The notes beneath the pieces were generated by a model. The model did no database searches. It was given only the letters and a program-made list of their open reading frames with translations, and was not told the origin of the DNA. Shown here one piece after another: positions 1 to 8,002 of a stretch of DNA of 45,244 bases. Position numbers and translations under genes: made by a program. The stretch is from NCBI GenBank assembly GCA_902794825.1, contig CADBIU010000005.1:1-45244 (forward strand), in the 5' to 3' direction. The stretch is from an uncultured Lachnospiraceae bacterium. Its GTDB lineage: Bacteria; Bacillota; Clostridia; Lachnospirales; Lachnospiraceae. Every line of letters starts with the position of its first letter. Positions within the stretch are counted from its first letter, which is position 1.

Positions 1-714
1 GAGAGTAAACAAAAAAGACCACCTTGGCAAGAGGCAGTCTTTATTGTAGTCGATAAACTTGGCAGGCTATCGCCGACAGGTCGGCGATTTGGTTCAAATG
101 ACTATACCATCCGTTTGGAAAAGAAAGAAGAGCAGAGAGCAGTCGAAAACCTTGTCCGCGAGTCATTCTGGAACGTGTACCGCCCGGGCTGCAGCGAGCA
201 CTATGTGATCCATGTGCTCCGGGACGATCCGGCGTTTGTGAAGGAACTGGATTTCGTAATGGAGAAGGACGGCGTGCTGATCGGCCAAAATATGTTCATG
301 CGCACGGTCATTAACGCCGATGACGGCAGGGTGATCCCTGTTCTGACCATGGGTCCGATCGGCATCACACCGGAACTTAAGCGGCACGGATACGGCAAAA
401 AATTGCTGGATTACTCGCTTGAGCAGGCTTCTGCCATGGGCTTTGGCGCAGTACTGTTCGAGGGCAATATCGGTTTCTACGGCAAGAGCGGATTTGACTA
501 CGCCCGCAAATTCGGCATCCGTTATCACGACTTGCCGGAGGGCGCGGACGACTCTTTCTTCCTCTGCAAAGAACTGATCCCGGGGTACCTCGACGGCATC
601 ACCGGTGTATACCAGACGCCGCAGGGCTACTACGTGGATGATGCAGATGTGGAGGCGTTCGATCAGGATTTTCCTCCTAAGGAGAAACTGAAGCTGCCCG
701 GCCAGATTTTCTGA
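1..714 (+). CDS. GNAT family N-acetyltransferase, 5'-partial at the window edge
   Basis: This is probably an acetyl-CoA-dependent N-acetyltransferase that modifies an amine on a small molecule or protein in the cytoplasm; the substrate is unknown. The GNAT fold is visible as the acetyl-CoA loop region GPIGITPELKRHGYGKKLL, followed by a beta-alpha segment ending in GNIGFYGKSGF. The C-terminal KEKLKLPGQIF is typical of this subfamily. A TTG at 115 could start the protein, but it has no clear ribosome binding site. Family members also have a few conserved residues before that point (here DYTIRL), and the frame is open back to base 1. I therefore treat the gene as starting outside the window or as fused to an upstream reading frame. 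The first 33 residues are not recognised. The gene ends four bases before a palindromic repeat, which may act as its terminator. Confidence 0.8.
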   Translation, partial: ESKQKRPPWQEAVFIVVDKLGRLSPTGRRFGSNDYTIRLEKKEEQRAVENLVRESFWNVYRPGCSEHYVIHVLRDDPAFVKELDFVMEKDGVLIGQNMFMRTVINADDGRVIPVLTMGPIGITPELKRHGYGKKLLDYSLEQASAMGFGAVLFEGNIGFYGKSGFDYARKFGIRYHDLPEGADDSFFLCKELIPGYLDGITGVYQTPQGYYVDDADVEAFDQDFPPKEKLKLPGQIF

Positions 715-717
715 ACG

Positions 718-777
718 TGTCAAGGGGACGGTTCTTCTGACAACTTTTGGAACAAAAAGTTGTCAGAAGAACCGTCC
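718..777. repeat. REP-type long palindrome, left and central part
   Basis: Two 24-base arms (725-748 and 755-778) are perfect reverse complements around a 6-base loop. The arms contain GGGACGGTTCTTCTGACAAC. The palindrome originally extended further: TGTCAAGGGGACGG on the left is matched by CCGTCCCCTTGTCA at 2428-2441, beyond the insertion sequence. Palindromes with a GGGACGGTTC core and a TGACA end resemble REP elements that are dispersed in many bacteria, in some cases by RAYT transposases. No RAYT gene is present here. It could also form a terminator hairpin for the acetyltransferase gene, though no T-run follows. Confidence 0.8.
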
Positions 778-794
778 CAATGTCATTTAGATAG
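778..794 (+). repeat. Left terminal inverted repeat of the IS4-family element
   Basis: CAATGTCATTTAGATAG matches the reverse complement of 2407-2423 with a single T/A difference. It directly follows the GAACCGTCC target duplication. Confidence 0.88.
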
Positions 795-829
795 GGGGAC
801 CCCCCGTCAAAATTTAAGTTAAATCACGA

Positions 830-867
830 AATCAGAGGTTAAAATGCCTCTGATTTTTTTCTTTTTT
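830..867 (+). terminator. Rho-independent terminator just inside the left IS end
   Basis: The stem AATCAGAGG / CCTCTGATT (830-838 and 846-854) has a 7-base loop and is followed by a T-rich run to 867. Its position upstream of the transposase suggests it shields the transposase from outside transcription, a common insertion-sequence feature. Confidence 0.75.
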
Positions 868-941
868 TACAAAAATCACTTGACAAAGTCGCCAAAAAAG
901 TGTGCGCCGCCTTGAAAATACACTTTTTTGGAGGTACTGAT

Positions 942-2249
942 ATGACTTGTCCCGCTTATGATCTGCCAAAACAGACTCTGCTTTCTACTATCTCTTCCCT
1001 GTCTGAACGCCGGAGTTTATTCTTTTCAAATCCTGATTCTGATTTCACCCGGGTTAAAAAGATCTCCTTTGACCAGACCATTCTTTTCCCGATAATTGCA
1101 GGCAAGGAGAATACTGCCACGGAACTGATTGATTTTTTTAATGAAGGCAAGATTCCGTTTCCTTCTGCTATGATCCAGCGCCGTAACCAGATAAAACCTG
1201 AGGCTTTTATTACGCTGTTTCGGGAGTTTATCGGAAGGATTCCGATCTCAGAAACATTCCGTGGGTATCAGCTTGCCTGTTTCGACGGCACTCGCACCAA
1301 CCTTCCCTATAATCCTTCCGATAAAGATACTTATATTCAGGCCATCGCGGACCGCAAGGGCATCAACCAGATGCACCTCAACTGCCTTTATGACCCTTTA
1401 AACGATATCTTCCTTGATATGGAGCCTCAGGGGATACATCAGATGGATGAGAAGGCCGCTCTCTGCACAGTTCTGGACCGTCAGGTATTAGTTGGTCAGA
1501 AGTACCGGCGAATATATCTGGCAGACAGGGGATTTGCCTCTTTCAATATCCTCGCACATGCCATTCACAACGACCAGCTGTTTCTGATCCGGATTCCGGT
1601 GTCATTTGCAAAAAGTATCTGTTTAGGCCATGAAGACTGGCTGGACATGACTTCTTTCGACAAAGAGCTCCATGTCCGTGTCGGACGCAGAAAGACAAAG
1701 AAAAGTCTGGAGTTGAAGGATTACCATTGTATCAATAAGCGGCGGCACTATGACTTTATTGAACCTGGTTCTGATAAGATCGATTCACTAAAGCTGCGCA
1801 TCCTTAAATTTCCCATATCAGACGATTCTTATGAGTATATCGTCACGAACCTTCCCATGTACGGCTTCTCTGAATCAACAGTTAAAGAGCTTTATGGGCT
1901 CCGCTGGAATGAAGAAGTGGCGTTTCGACACTTGAAATATGCGGGGAATCTTGTACATATCCACTCTCTGAAAAAGGAACATCTTCTCCAGGAGATCTAT
2001 GGAAAGCTGACGTTATATAATTTCTCGGCATTCTTGGCTGCAACTATTGGAAGGATACGAAAGAAAACCGATAAATACATATATGTACTGAACCATACGC
2101 AGGCTCAGAAGATATGTATCCGTTTCCTAAGAGGCGAGATAAAAGATCCGGTAGAGCTGATCTGCAGATACCTCATACCAGTCCGGCTGGGCCGGAAGTT
2201 CGAGAGGAATCTCCGGCGCCAGTCGGCTGATACGCTCAATTACCGATAG
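942..2249 (+). CDS. IS4-family DDE transposase
   Basis: This transposase catalyses cut-and-paste movement of the surrounding insertion sequence. It has 435 residues and carries the full DDE set of the IS4 family. The first Asp is in ACFDGTRTN (D115) and the second in YLADRGFAS (D195). The Glu lies in the IS4 signature Y-(2)-R-(3)-E-(6)-K, here YGLRWNEEVAFRHLK (E325). The ATG at 942 is chosen because GGAGG lies at 930-934, about 7 bases upstream; an in-frame GTG at 900 has no ribosome binding site. The frame is intact from end to end, so the element may still be active. Confidence 0.92.
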   Translation: MTCPAYDLPKQTLLSTISSLSERRSLFFSNPDSDFTRVKKISFDQTILFPIIAGKENTATELIDFFNEGKIPFPSAMIQRRNQIKPEAFITLFREFIGRIPISETFRGYQLACFDGTRTNLPYNPSDKDTYIQAIADRKGINQMHLNCLYDPLNDIFLDMEPQGIHQMDEKAALCTVLDRQVLVGQKYRRIYLADRGFASFNILAHAIHNDQLFLIRIPVSFAKSICLGHEDWLDMTSFDKELHVRVGRRKTKKSLELKDYHCINKRRHYDFIEPGSDKIDSLKLRILKFPISDDSYEYIVTNLPMYGFSESTVKELYGLRWNEEVAFRHLKYAGNLVHIHSLKKEHLLQEIYGKLTLYNFSAFLAATIGRIRKKTDKYIYVLNHTQAQKICIRFLRGEIKDPVELICRYLIPVRLGRKFERNLRRQSADTLNYR

Positions 2250-2406
2250 ATCCAAAAAAAACTAAATACCTTTCAGTAGGCAGCCTCCCCAGACTGTCTG
2301 TTTGCCTTTTCCAAAAATAAGCTTTTTGGCCGTAAACCCGAGAACTGGCTGTATTTTTATTTTGGATTATCTTATCATCTATAATACAAGAAATTGAACG
2401 GTATTT

Positions 2407-2423
2407 CTATCTTAATGACATTG
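2407..2423 (-). repeat. Right terminal inverted repeat of the IS4-family element
   Basis: CTATCTTAATGACATTG is the reverse complement of the left end with one mismatch. It is followed at once by the second GAACCGTCC target copy. Confidence 0.88.
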
Positions 2424-2441
2424 GAACCGTCCCCTTGTCAT
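2424..2441. repeat. Right remnant of the palindrome split by the IS
   Basis: GAACCGTCCCCTTGTCAT begins with the duplicated target and then continues the right arm of the palindrome seen at 718-777. The stop codon of the downstream leftward glycosylase gene (2438-2440) lies in this remnant. Confidence 0.75.
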
Positions 2442-3259
2442 TTGTGCCTGTAGTACGCAAACATATACTGTTGGTAGATCCCGTTATAAGGCGCATATTT
2501 CTCATCGGGATAGCCGTTAGGGTATTGTTCATCCAGGACGCGCCGGATCCAGACATCGACCGGGAAGGCATTTATGTGATGCAGGCCGAAAAGCGAGACA
2601 CAATCTGCTACCTTCGTTCCCACGCCAAACAGCTTCGTCAATGCGTTAATTGTGGAAGCTTCGTCTGCAGCCAGGAGACTCAAGAGATCAATGTCCCCGC
2701 GAGAAACTGCTTCTGCGGCCGCGTGTACATATTTGCACCGGTACCCAAGTTTACAGGATTTCAGGGCGTCCTCAGGAAGTGCCGCCAGTGCAGCGGGCTC
2801 CGGAAATGCGTAAAAGCCCTTGTCTTTGGAGTCGATTCTCTTTTCACCGCACCTTTCCGCGAGCAGCTCCACGGAGTTTCTGATCGCCGGGATGTTCCTG
2901 TTCTGCGAGATGATAAAAGTGATCAGCATCTCCCAGGGATCCTGCCGCAGGATGCGAATGCCTTTCTCCTGTTCCGCAGCCTGCCACAGAAAGGGATCCT
3001 CTTTATAATCGATTCGTGCTCGTATATTTTGATAGTTCTCCTGCAGGTCAAAATATTGCCGCCAGAAGTTCTCATATTCGTCTTCCGTGCAGTCAAACTC
3101 ATATAAGTCATCGCCCAGCGGTGTCAAGTAAAGGCAGGCACCACCGGCGATGATCCGCCAGGTTTCGCCTTCCATTTTCTTCCATCTGAAGCACTGGCCG
3201 CTCTGCGCGATCCGGTCCGGGTCAAAATCATCTGTTATATGTATGATCAATATTTCCAC
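2438..3259 (-). CDS. ogg: 8-oxoguanine DNA glycosylase (OGG1-type)
   Basis: This base-excision repair enzyme removes oxidised guanine and nicks the strand through lyase chemistry. An N-terminal OGG domain (about residues 1-115, with GQCFRW) is followed by the HhH-GPD domain. The hairpin FGVGTKVADC carries the Schiff-base lysine (K216), and FPVDVWIRR carries the catalytic Asp (D235), matching K249 and D268 of human OGG1. The length of 273 residues fits. The start is uncertain: GTG at 3259 overlaps its own AAGGTGG, so the TTG at 3250, placed just after that sequence, may be the true start. The gene is last in a leftward cluster with sfsA and an HD hydrolase, 36 bases after the latter. Its stop codon is supplied by the palindromic repeat. 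Confidence 0.88.
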   Translation of the reverse strand: MEILIIHITDDFDPDRIAQSGQCFRWKKMEGETWRIIAGGACLYLTPLGDDLYEFDCTEDEYENFWRQYFDLQENYQNIRARIDYKEDPFLWQAAEQEKGIRILRQDPWEMLITFIISQNRNIPAIRNSVELLAERCGEKRIDSKDKGFYAFPEPAALAALPEDALKSCKLGYRCKYVHAAAEAVSRGDIDLLSLLAADEASTINALTKLFGVGTKVADCVSLFGLHHINAFPVDVWIRRVLDEQYPNGYPDEKYAPYNGIYQQYMFAYYRHK

Positions 3260-3295
3260 CTTGTGAGTGAAAAATCAGCTCATCAGAGTGCTTTT

Positions 3296-3889
3296 TCACT
3301 CTTTTGCCCCTTCCTCTTCGTAATATTCTTTCAAAAAAGCTTCCAGAAAAGCATGCCGCTGCTCAGCCATCTGCCTGCCTGTCACTGTATTCATAAGCTC
3401 TTTCAGGCGCAGAAGCTTGTCATAAAAATGCTGGACGGACTCAGCCATTGACCGGCCGTGCTCGCCGCCATAGGCAAAAGTTCTCGCAACGCCGATGGCC
3501 CCCATGGCGTCCAGGCGGTCCGCATCCTGCACGACTTTCCCTTCGGGAGTGTCGGGCGCTTTTCCTTTGTTCTGCTTAAAAGACACAGAATTGATCACGC
3601 CGCAGATCCGGTCGATCGTCTGCGGCGGCACCTGATGTACCTCCAGAAAGGCCCTCGCGTTCGCATTATTCATCGTATTGAACAACTTATGGTCGTCCGC
3701 ATCATGAAGGAGCGCAGCCAGTGCGGCGATTCGGACATCGCAATCCGGCTCGTTTTCCGCGATCCGCAGTGTATTCCTGTAGACGCGCATAGTGTGATCG
3801 GCGTCGTGCCCGCCCGCATTTGTGCGAAAGAGCTCCTGAACATATGCGGCAGCATCTTCGATCAGTGATAATTCTTCGTTTTCTTTCAT
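3296..3889 (-). CDS. HD-domain phosphohydrolase (YedJ-like)
   Basis: This is a metal-dependent phosphohydrolase of the HD superfamily. The metal ligands are seen in order: the first His in GHDADHTMRV, the HD pair in LLHDADDHK, and the late Asp in QDADRLDAMGAIGVAR. That last motif is characteristic of the small stand-alone HD proteins like E. coli YedJ, whose physiological substrate is unclear. The length (197 residues) is normal. The ATG at 3889 follows a GAGAGGG ribosome binding site. The gene sits 15 bases after sfsA and 36 bases before ogg, so the three are probably transcribed together. Confidence 0.85.
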   Translation of the reverse strand: MKENEELSLIEDAAAYVQELFRTNAGGHDADHTMRVYRNTLRIAENEPDCDVRIAALAALLHDADDHKLFNTMNNANARAFLEVHQVPPQTIDRICGVINSVSFKQNKGKAPDTPEGKVVQDADRLDAMGAIGVARTFAYGGEHGRSMAESVQHFYDKLLRLKELMNTVTGRQMAEQRHAFLEAFLKEYYEEEGAKE

Positions 3890-3904
3890 CGGCCGTAAGC
3901 CCTC

Positions 3905-4609
3905 TCATTCCTGTTGTTTGTCGTTAACACCCGTTATCTTTATGCTGTCCGCTTCAACTTGACATTCGTAGAATGCAACTTGAACTCCGGCTTTTGCAGC
4001 CCTGCGCAGCGCCTGTCCGAACTCCGGGTGCGTATCATCATTTGGCAAAACAGTGTGGATCCCGTTCATCTGGATCACAAAGGCAGCCTGGCAGTGATAC
4101 CCTTTTTTGGCAGCGGCAGCCAGTTCGTCTAAATGCTTTACACCTCGTTCTGTGGGTGCGTCTGGGAAGAGCCCGGTTCCTCGTTCCAGATCCGCCGCCA
4201 ATGTGCAGCCTTTTACTTCCGTCAGATATTTCTCACCTTGGCGCTCCATGTAGAAATCGAACCGTGAATCCCCAAAAGTATATTCCGGATTCACCACATC
4301 ATAGTCTAAGCTCATGAGATACTGCTTCATAAGCTTGTTGGGCACAAGGCTGTCGATATTGACCCATTCCAGCCCCTCCTTATAGACGGAGATAAGATCA
4401 TAGGCTGTCTTCCTGCCCGGATCAGATGCTTTCTGCAGCGTGACCTTCGCGCCGGGCAGCAGCAGCTCCCGCAGGCGGCCGGTATTCTTGACGTGGACCC
4501 TTTCGGTTTTCCCGTCAATCATCACTTCTGCGACAAAGCGGTTTATCCTGCGCACGAATGTACCAGGGACTGTATTTTCGTATTTGATGGCCGGTTCTGT
4601 CCTGTTCAT
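3905..4609 (-). CDS. sfsA: SfsA family DNA/RNA nuclease
   Basis: SfsA was first described as a sugar-fermentation stimulation protein in E. coli and later as a nuclease with a PD-(D/E)XK-like fold and an N-terminal OB-like domain. Family motifs are clear: HVKNTGRLRELLLPGA near the N-terminus, DSRFDFYME and LTEVKGCTL for the catalytic core, and FPDAPTERGVKHL after it. The 234-residue length is typical. The ATG at 4609 has GGGAAAGGGA upstream. It is the first gene of the leftward cluster, and its promoter region abuts the tandem palindrome half-copies at 4665-4710. Confidence 0.93.
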   Translation of the reverse strand: MNRTEPAIKYENTVPGTFVRRINRFVAEVMIDGKTERVHVKNTGRLRELLLPGAKVTLQKASDPGRKTAYDLISVYKEGLEWVNIDSLVPNKLMKQYLMSLDYDVVNPEYTFGDSRFDFYMERQGEKYLTEVKGCTLAADLERGTGLFPDAPTERGVKHLDELAAAAKKGYHCQAAFVIQMNGIHTVLPNDDTHPEFGQALRRAAKAGVQVAFYECQVEADSIKITGVNDKQQE

Positions 4610-4664
4610 CTCATTCCCTTTCCCGACGCTTCCTGTAGTGGTATTGATAGGGGTTATTCTATCA

Positions 4665-4710
4665 TATTGAAGCGACCTCTGGGGTATTGAAGCGACCTCT
4701 GGGGTAGTTT
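4665..4710. repeat. Tandem half-copies of the GACCTCTGGGG repeat at the prophage left junction
   Basis: TATTGAAGCGACCTCTGGGG occurs twice in direct tandem (4665-4684 and 4685-4704). The second copy continues into TAGTTTGT, the left arm of the palindromes found near 22.8, 24.3 and 29.4 kb. The right arm is missing: after GTTTGT the sequence runs straight into phage tape-measure coding sequence. This marks the left breakpoint of the phage remnant. Confidence 0.85.
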
Positions 4711-7700
4711 GTTGGATTCCTTAAAGCAGGCACAGGAGCAGGCAAAGCAGCAGCTGGAAAACGGTGACCTCGGGCAGGATAAGTATGATGCCCTGCAGAG
4801 GGAGATCATTGAAACCGAGCAGGCCCTAAAGAGCCTTGAGGAAGAGGCGGTCAAGTCCGGGACAGCAGTGCAGAACATCGCGGCTGCCGGAGAGAAGATC
4901 AAGAAGGTCGGCTCCGGTGTGGAGTCCGTCGGTAAGACGCTTACCACAGGCGTGACGGTACCGCTCGTTGCTGCCGGAACAGTCGCAGCGACGAAGTTTG
5001 CCGAGGTCGATAAGACCATGCAGCTGACCAATGCCACGATGGGTAACTCCGAGGAGCAGGCAGAGCTATTGAATGCCGCCATGAAGGAGGCGGCGGCAAA
5101 CTCGACCTTCGGCATGAGTGATGCGGCAACGGCGTCATTAAACTTTGCCCGGGCGGGCCTTACGGCGGAGGAAGCAGCTGCGGCACTGGCACCGGCCATG
5201 AACCTTGCTGCCGGTGAAGGCGGCAATCTGGATACAGTGTCCGGCGGCCTTGTGGCAACAATCAACGGCTTCCACGGTTCCTTTGATGAGGCATCACACT
5301 ATGCCGATGTATTTGCTTCGGCCTGTAATAATTCCGCACTGGATGTAGATAGCCTTTCCGAAGCCATGTCCATCGCGGCACCGATCTTTGCGGCAGCCGG
5401 ATACAGTGTAGATGATGCGGCCCTGTACATGGGCGTGATGGCCAACAATGGTATTGATGCCAATGTGGCTGCCACCTCATTAAAGACCGGTCTCGCAAGA
5501 CTGGTATCTCCGGCGAAAGACGGCGCGGAGATGATGGATCAGCTGGGAATCTCCGTCACGAATGCCGACGGAACCATGAAGGATTCCGCACAGATCCAGA
5601 AGGAGCTCCATGATGCCTTTTCGAATCTTTCCGAGTCGGAGCAGATCGCTGCGGCATCTGCCATCTTCGGTAAAAACCAGATGGCTCCGTGGCTGGCGCT
5701 CATCAACACGGCTCCGGAAGAGGTATCGGATCTCAGTGATTCTTTGAGCAACTGCTCCGGAACGACGAATGAAATGGCCGAGGCCATGATGAGCGGCTTC
5801 GGCGGCAGCATTGAACAGCTGAAATCCTCGGTGGACGTTCTTATGACGACCATCGGTGAACTGCTGGCAAAGTACCTCGCTCCGGTGATTCAGAAGATTA
5901 CGGACATCGTATCGTGGCTTCAGAATCTGTCTCCTGAAATGCAGGACAAGATTGTAAAGATCGGACTCATTGCAGCAGCCATCGGGCCTCTGCTCGTTGT
6001 CATCGGAAAGCTCATGGTAGGCGTGGGGCAGCTTATGACTTATGCTCCGCAGATCGCCGTGGGCCTTACGAAGGTGAAGGGAGCCTTTACGGCACTCACC
6101 GGGCCGATCGGTATTGTCATTGCGATTATCGCGGTGCTGGTTGCGGCCTTTATGCACCTTTGGAATACGAATGATGCGTTCCGGGAAGCAATCCTTGCGA
6201 CATGGCAGAAGATCAAGGACACCATCAGTAATTTCATCGAGGGAATCAAAGAGCGCCTTGCTGCGCTTGGCATCAGTTTTTCGGATGTCACCTCGGCCAT
6301 CAGCGCGATCTGGAACGGCTTCTGTGAGCTGCTTGCTCCTGTGTTCGAGGGAGCCTTTAATATCATCGCATCCGTCCTGCAGGCGATGCTTGGTGTAATC
6401 ACCGGAATCCTCGATGTGTTTATCGGGCTCTTTACCGGAAACTGGCAGCAGCTGTGGACGGGCATCAAGGAGATCTTCTCCTCCGTGTGGGAAGGCATCA
6501 AAGGCATTCTTTCGGCGGTGCTTGGCATGCTGCAGGGACTGGTCGATGCATTCCTTGGTTGGTTTGGCACAGACTGGACGACGGTCTGGACAGGCATTAA
6601 GACCTTCTTCGAGGGAGTCTGGAACGGGATCGTCAGTTTCTTTACCGGCATCTGGACAGGCATAAAGGGTGTGGTGACGGGTGCGCTGACAGCGATCCAG
6701 ACTGGAATCACGACGGCCTTCAATGCCATAAAGACGACAATCACCACAATCCTTACGGCTATCCAGACGGTGATGTCGACCATATGGAATGCGATCTCCG
6801 GGGCACTCGGTACGGTCTGGGAGACCATGAAGAATATCGTAAAGACCGGCATCCTGTTCATCAAGGAACTGATCAGCGCAGCCTTCCAGATCCTGACCAT
6901 CCCGTGGCAGTTTATCTGGCAGAATTTTGGCAGTTACCTGACGACGGCATGGGAGACGATTAAGAGCATTATTTCCACAGCCTTGACGGCCATCAAAACC
7001 ACGATCAGCACGGTGTGGAACGCGATCAAGACCTTGCTGCAGCCGATACTCCTTGCGATACAGACGGCTATCACCACGGCATGGAATGCGATAAAACTTA
7101 CCATCACCACGGTGCTTACGGCTATCAAAACAGTCGTCACCACGGTATGGAATGCCATCAAGACGGTTATTACGACCGTGCTGAATGCCATAAAAACTGT
7201 GATAACTACAGTCTGGAACGCGATAAAGGCTACGGTCTCGACCGTCCTTACGGCGATAAAGACAGTGGTGAGTACGGCTTGGAATGGCATAAAGAGCACG
7301 ATTTCATCGGTGATGAATTCCGTGAAGTCCGTGGTTACCTCGGCTTGGAACGGCATCAAGTCCTCCGTGACCAGTGTGCTGAATAGCCTGAAGTCCTCGG
7401 TGAGCAGTATCTGGAATGGTATCAAGAGCACCATAAGCTCTGTAGTAAATAGCATAAAGAGCACGATCAGCAGCGGCTTCAATGCGGCAAAGAGCACGGC
7501 GACGTCGATTTTTAATTCGATCAAGAATGCGATCACGACACCAATCAATGCAGCAAAGACCGCTGTGCAGAATGCAATAAACAGGATCAAGTCGGCCTTC
7601 AACTTCTCATGGAGCCTGCCGCACTTAAAGCTGCCGCACCTGTCGATTTCCGGGTCGTTCTCGATTAACCCGCCGTCAGTGCCGCACTTCTCCATCAGCT

Positions 7701-8002
7701 GGTACAAGAAGGCGATGGATGGCGGTATGATCCTGAATTCACCGACGATCTTCGGCATGAAGGGAAATAAGCTCCTTGCCGGAGGAGAAGCCGGGAGTGA
7801 AGCGGTGGTCGGAACGAACAGCCTGATGGACATGATCCAGTCGGCAGTCCAGCGGACAAATGAGGCCGTACAGAACATCAACTATGGTGGTGTGACCATC
7901 AATGTATACGGAGCGCAGGGACAGGATGTGTCTGAGCTTGCGGACATCATCGAGGAGCGCATCAACATGAACGTAGCAAGGAAGGGGGCGATCTTCGCGT
8001 GA
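4709..8002 (+). CDS. Phage tail tape measure protein, 5'-truncated
   Basis: Tape measure proteins set siphophage tail length and are threaded through the tail tube. The remaining 1097 residues show the family layout: an N-terminal helical part, a conserved minor-tail domain (about 90-430, with ATSLKTGLARLVSP), and hydrophobic segments near 420-480 (IAAAIGPLLVVIGKLMVGVG, GIVIAIIAVLVAAF). A long C-terminal region of 11-residue repeats follows, alternating Trp with smaller residues, for example TTVWNAIKTVI. No credible start exists: the first usable codon is a TTG at 4709 inside the chromosomal repeat, without a ribosome binding site, and an in-frame stop lies at 4688-4690. The true N-terminus is therefore missing and the gene is probably silent. 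The 3' end overlaps dit. Confidence 0.9.
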   Translation: MLDSLKQAQEQAKQQLENGDLGQDKYDALQREIIETEQALKSLEEEAVKSGTAVQNIAAAGEKIKKVGSGVESVGKTLTTGVTVPLVAAGTVAATKFAEVDKTMQLTNATMGNSEEQAELLNAAMKEAAANSTFGMSDAATASLNFARAGLTAEEAAAALAPAMNLAAGEGGNLDTVSGGLVATINGFHGSFDEASHYADVFASACNNSALDVDSLSEAMSIAAPIFAAAGYSVDDAALYMGVMANNGIDANVAATSLKTGLARLVSPAKDGAEMMDQLGISVTNADGTMKDSAQIQKELHDAFSNLSESEQIAAASAIFGKNQMAPWLALINTAPEEVSDLSDSLSNCSGTTNEMAEAMMSGFGGSIEQLKSSVDVLMTTIGELLAKYLAPVIQKITDIVSWLQNLSPEMQDKIVKIGLIAAAIGPLLVVIGKLMVGVGQLMTYAPQIAVGLTKVKGAFTALTGPIGIVIAIIAVLVAAFMHLWNTNDAFREAILATWQKIKDTISNFIEGIKERLAALGISFSDVTSAISAIWNGFCELLAPVFEGAFNIIASVLQAMLGVITGILDVFIGLFTGNWQQLWTGIKEIFSSVWEGIKGILSAVLGMLQGLVDAFLGWFGTDWTTVWTGIKTFFEGVWNGIVSFFTGIWTGIKGVVTGALTAIQTGITTAFNAIKTTITTILTAIQTVMSTIWNAISGALGTVWETMKNIVKTGILFIKELISAAFQILTIPWQFIWQNFGSYLTTAWETIKSIISTALTAIKTTISTVWNAIKTLLQPILLAIQTAITTAWNAIKLTITTVLTAIKTVVTTVWNAIKTVITTVLNAIKTVITTVWNAIKATVSTVLTAIKTVVSTAWNGIKSTISSVMNSVKSVVTSAWNGIKSSVTSVLNSLKSSVSSIWNGIKSTISSVVNSIKSTISSGFNAAKSTATSIFNSIKNAITTPINAAKTAVQNAINRIKSAFNFSWSLPHLKLPHLSISGSFSINPPSVPHFSISWYKKAMDGGMILNSPTIFGMKGNKLLAGGEAGSEAVVGTNSLMDMIQSAVQRTNEAVQNINYGGVTINVYGAQGQDVSELADIIEERINMNVARKGAIFA
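6960..7560 (+). repeat. 11-residue (33-bp) coding repeats in the tape measure gene
   Basis: The translation reads as back-to-back 11-residue units such as TTVWNAIKTVI, TTVLNAIKTVI, STAWNGIKSTI and SSIWNGIKSTI, with Trp in roughly every second unit. Such periodicity is known for tape measure proteins, where it relates to tail length. The DNA copies are diverged but clearly related. Confidence 0.8.

Larger units (their letters stand above)
778..2423 (+). mobile_element. Complete IS4-family insertion sequence
   Basis: The element is 1646 bp long, with one transposase gene and 17-bp terminal inverted repeats that match at 16 of 17 positions (CAATGTCATTTAGATAG at the left, the complement of CTATCTTAATGACATTG at the right). 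It is flanked by a direct repeat GAACCGTCC (769-777 and 2424-2432), a target duplication of 9 bp, or 10 bp if the next C is counted. Removing the element and one copy of the duplication restores a long palindrome across the insertion point, so this is a real insertion with both ends intact. Inside the left end there is a terminator-like hairpin. The 174 bases after the transposase are AT-rich and hold no gene. Confidence 0.9.

Noticed and set aside
900-941. GTG-initiated N-terminal extension of the transposase (14 residues)
   Set aside because: There is no ribosome binding site for the GTG, while the ATG at 942 has GGAGG at the right distance.
6040-7881. Long open frames on the minus strand opposite the tape measure gene
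   Set aside because: They mirror the biased, repetitive coding sequence of the tape measure; they have no ribosome binding sites and give low-complexity Val/Met-rich proteins.
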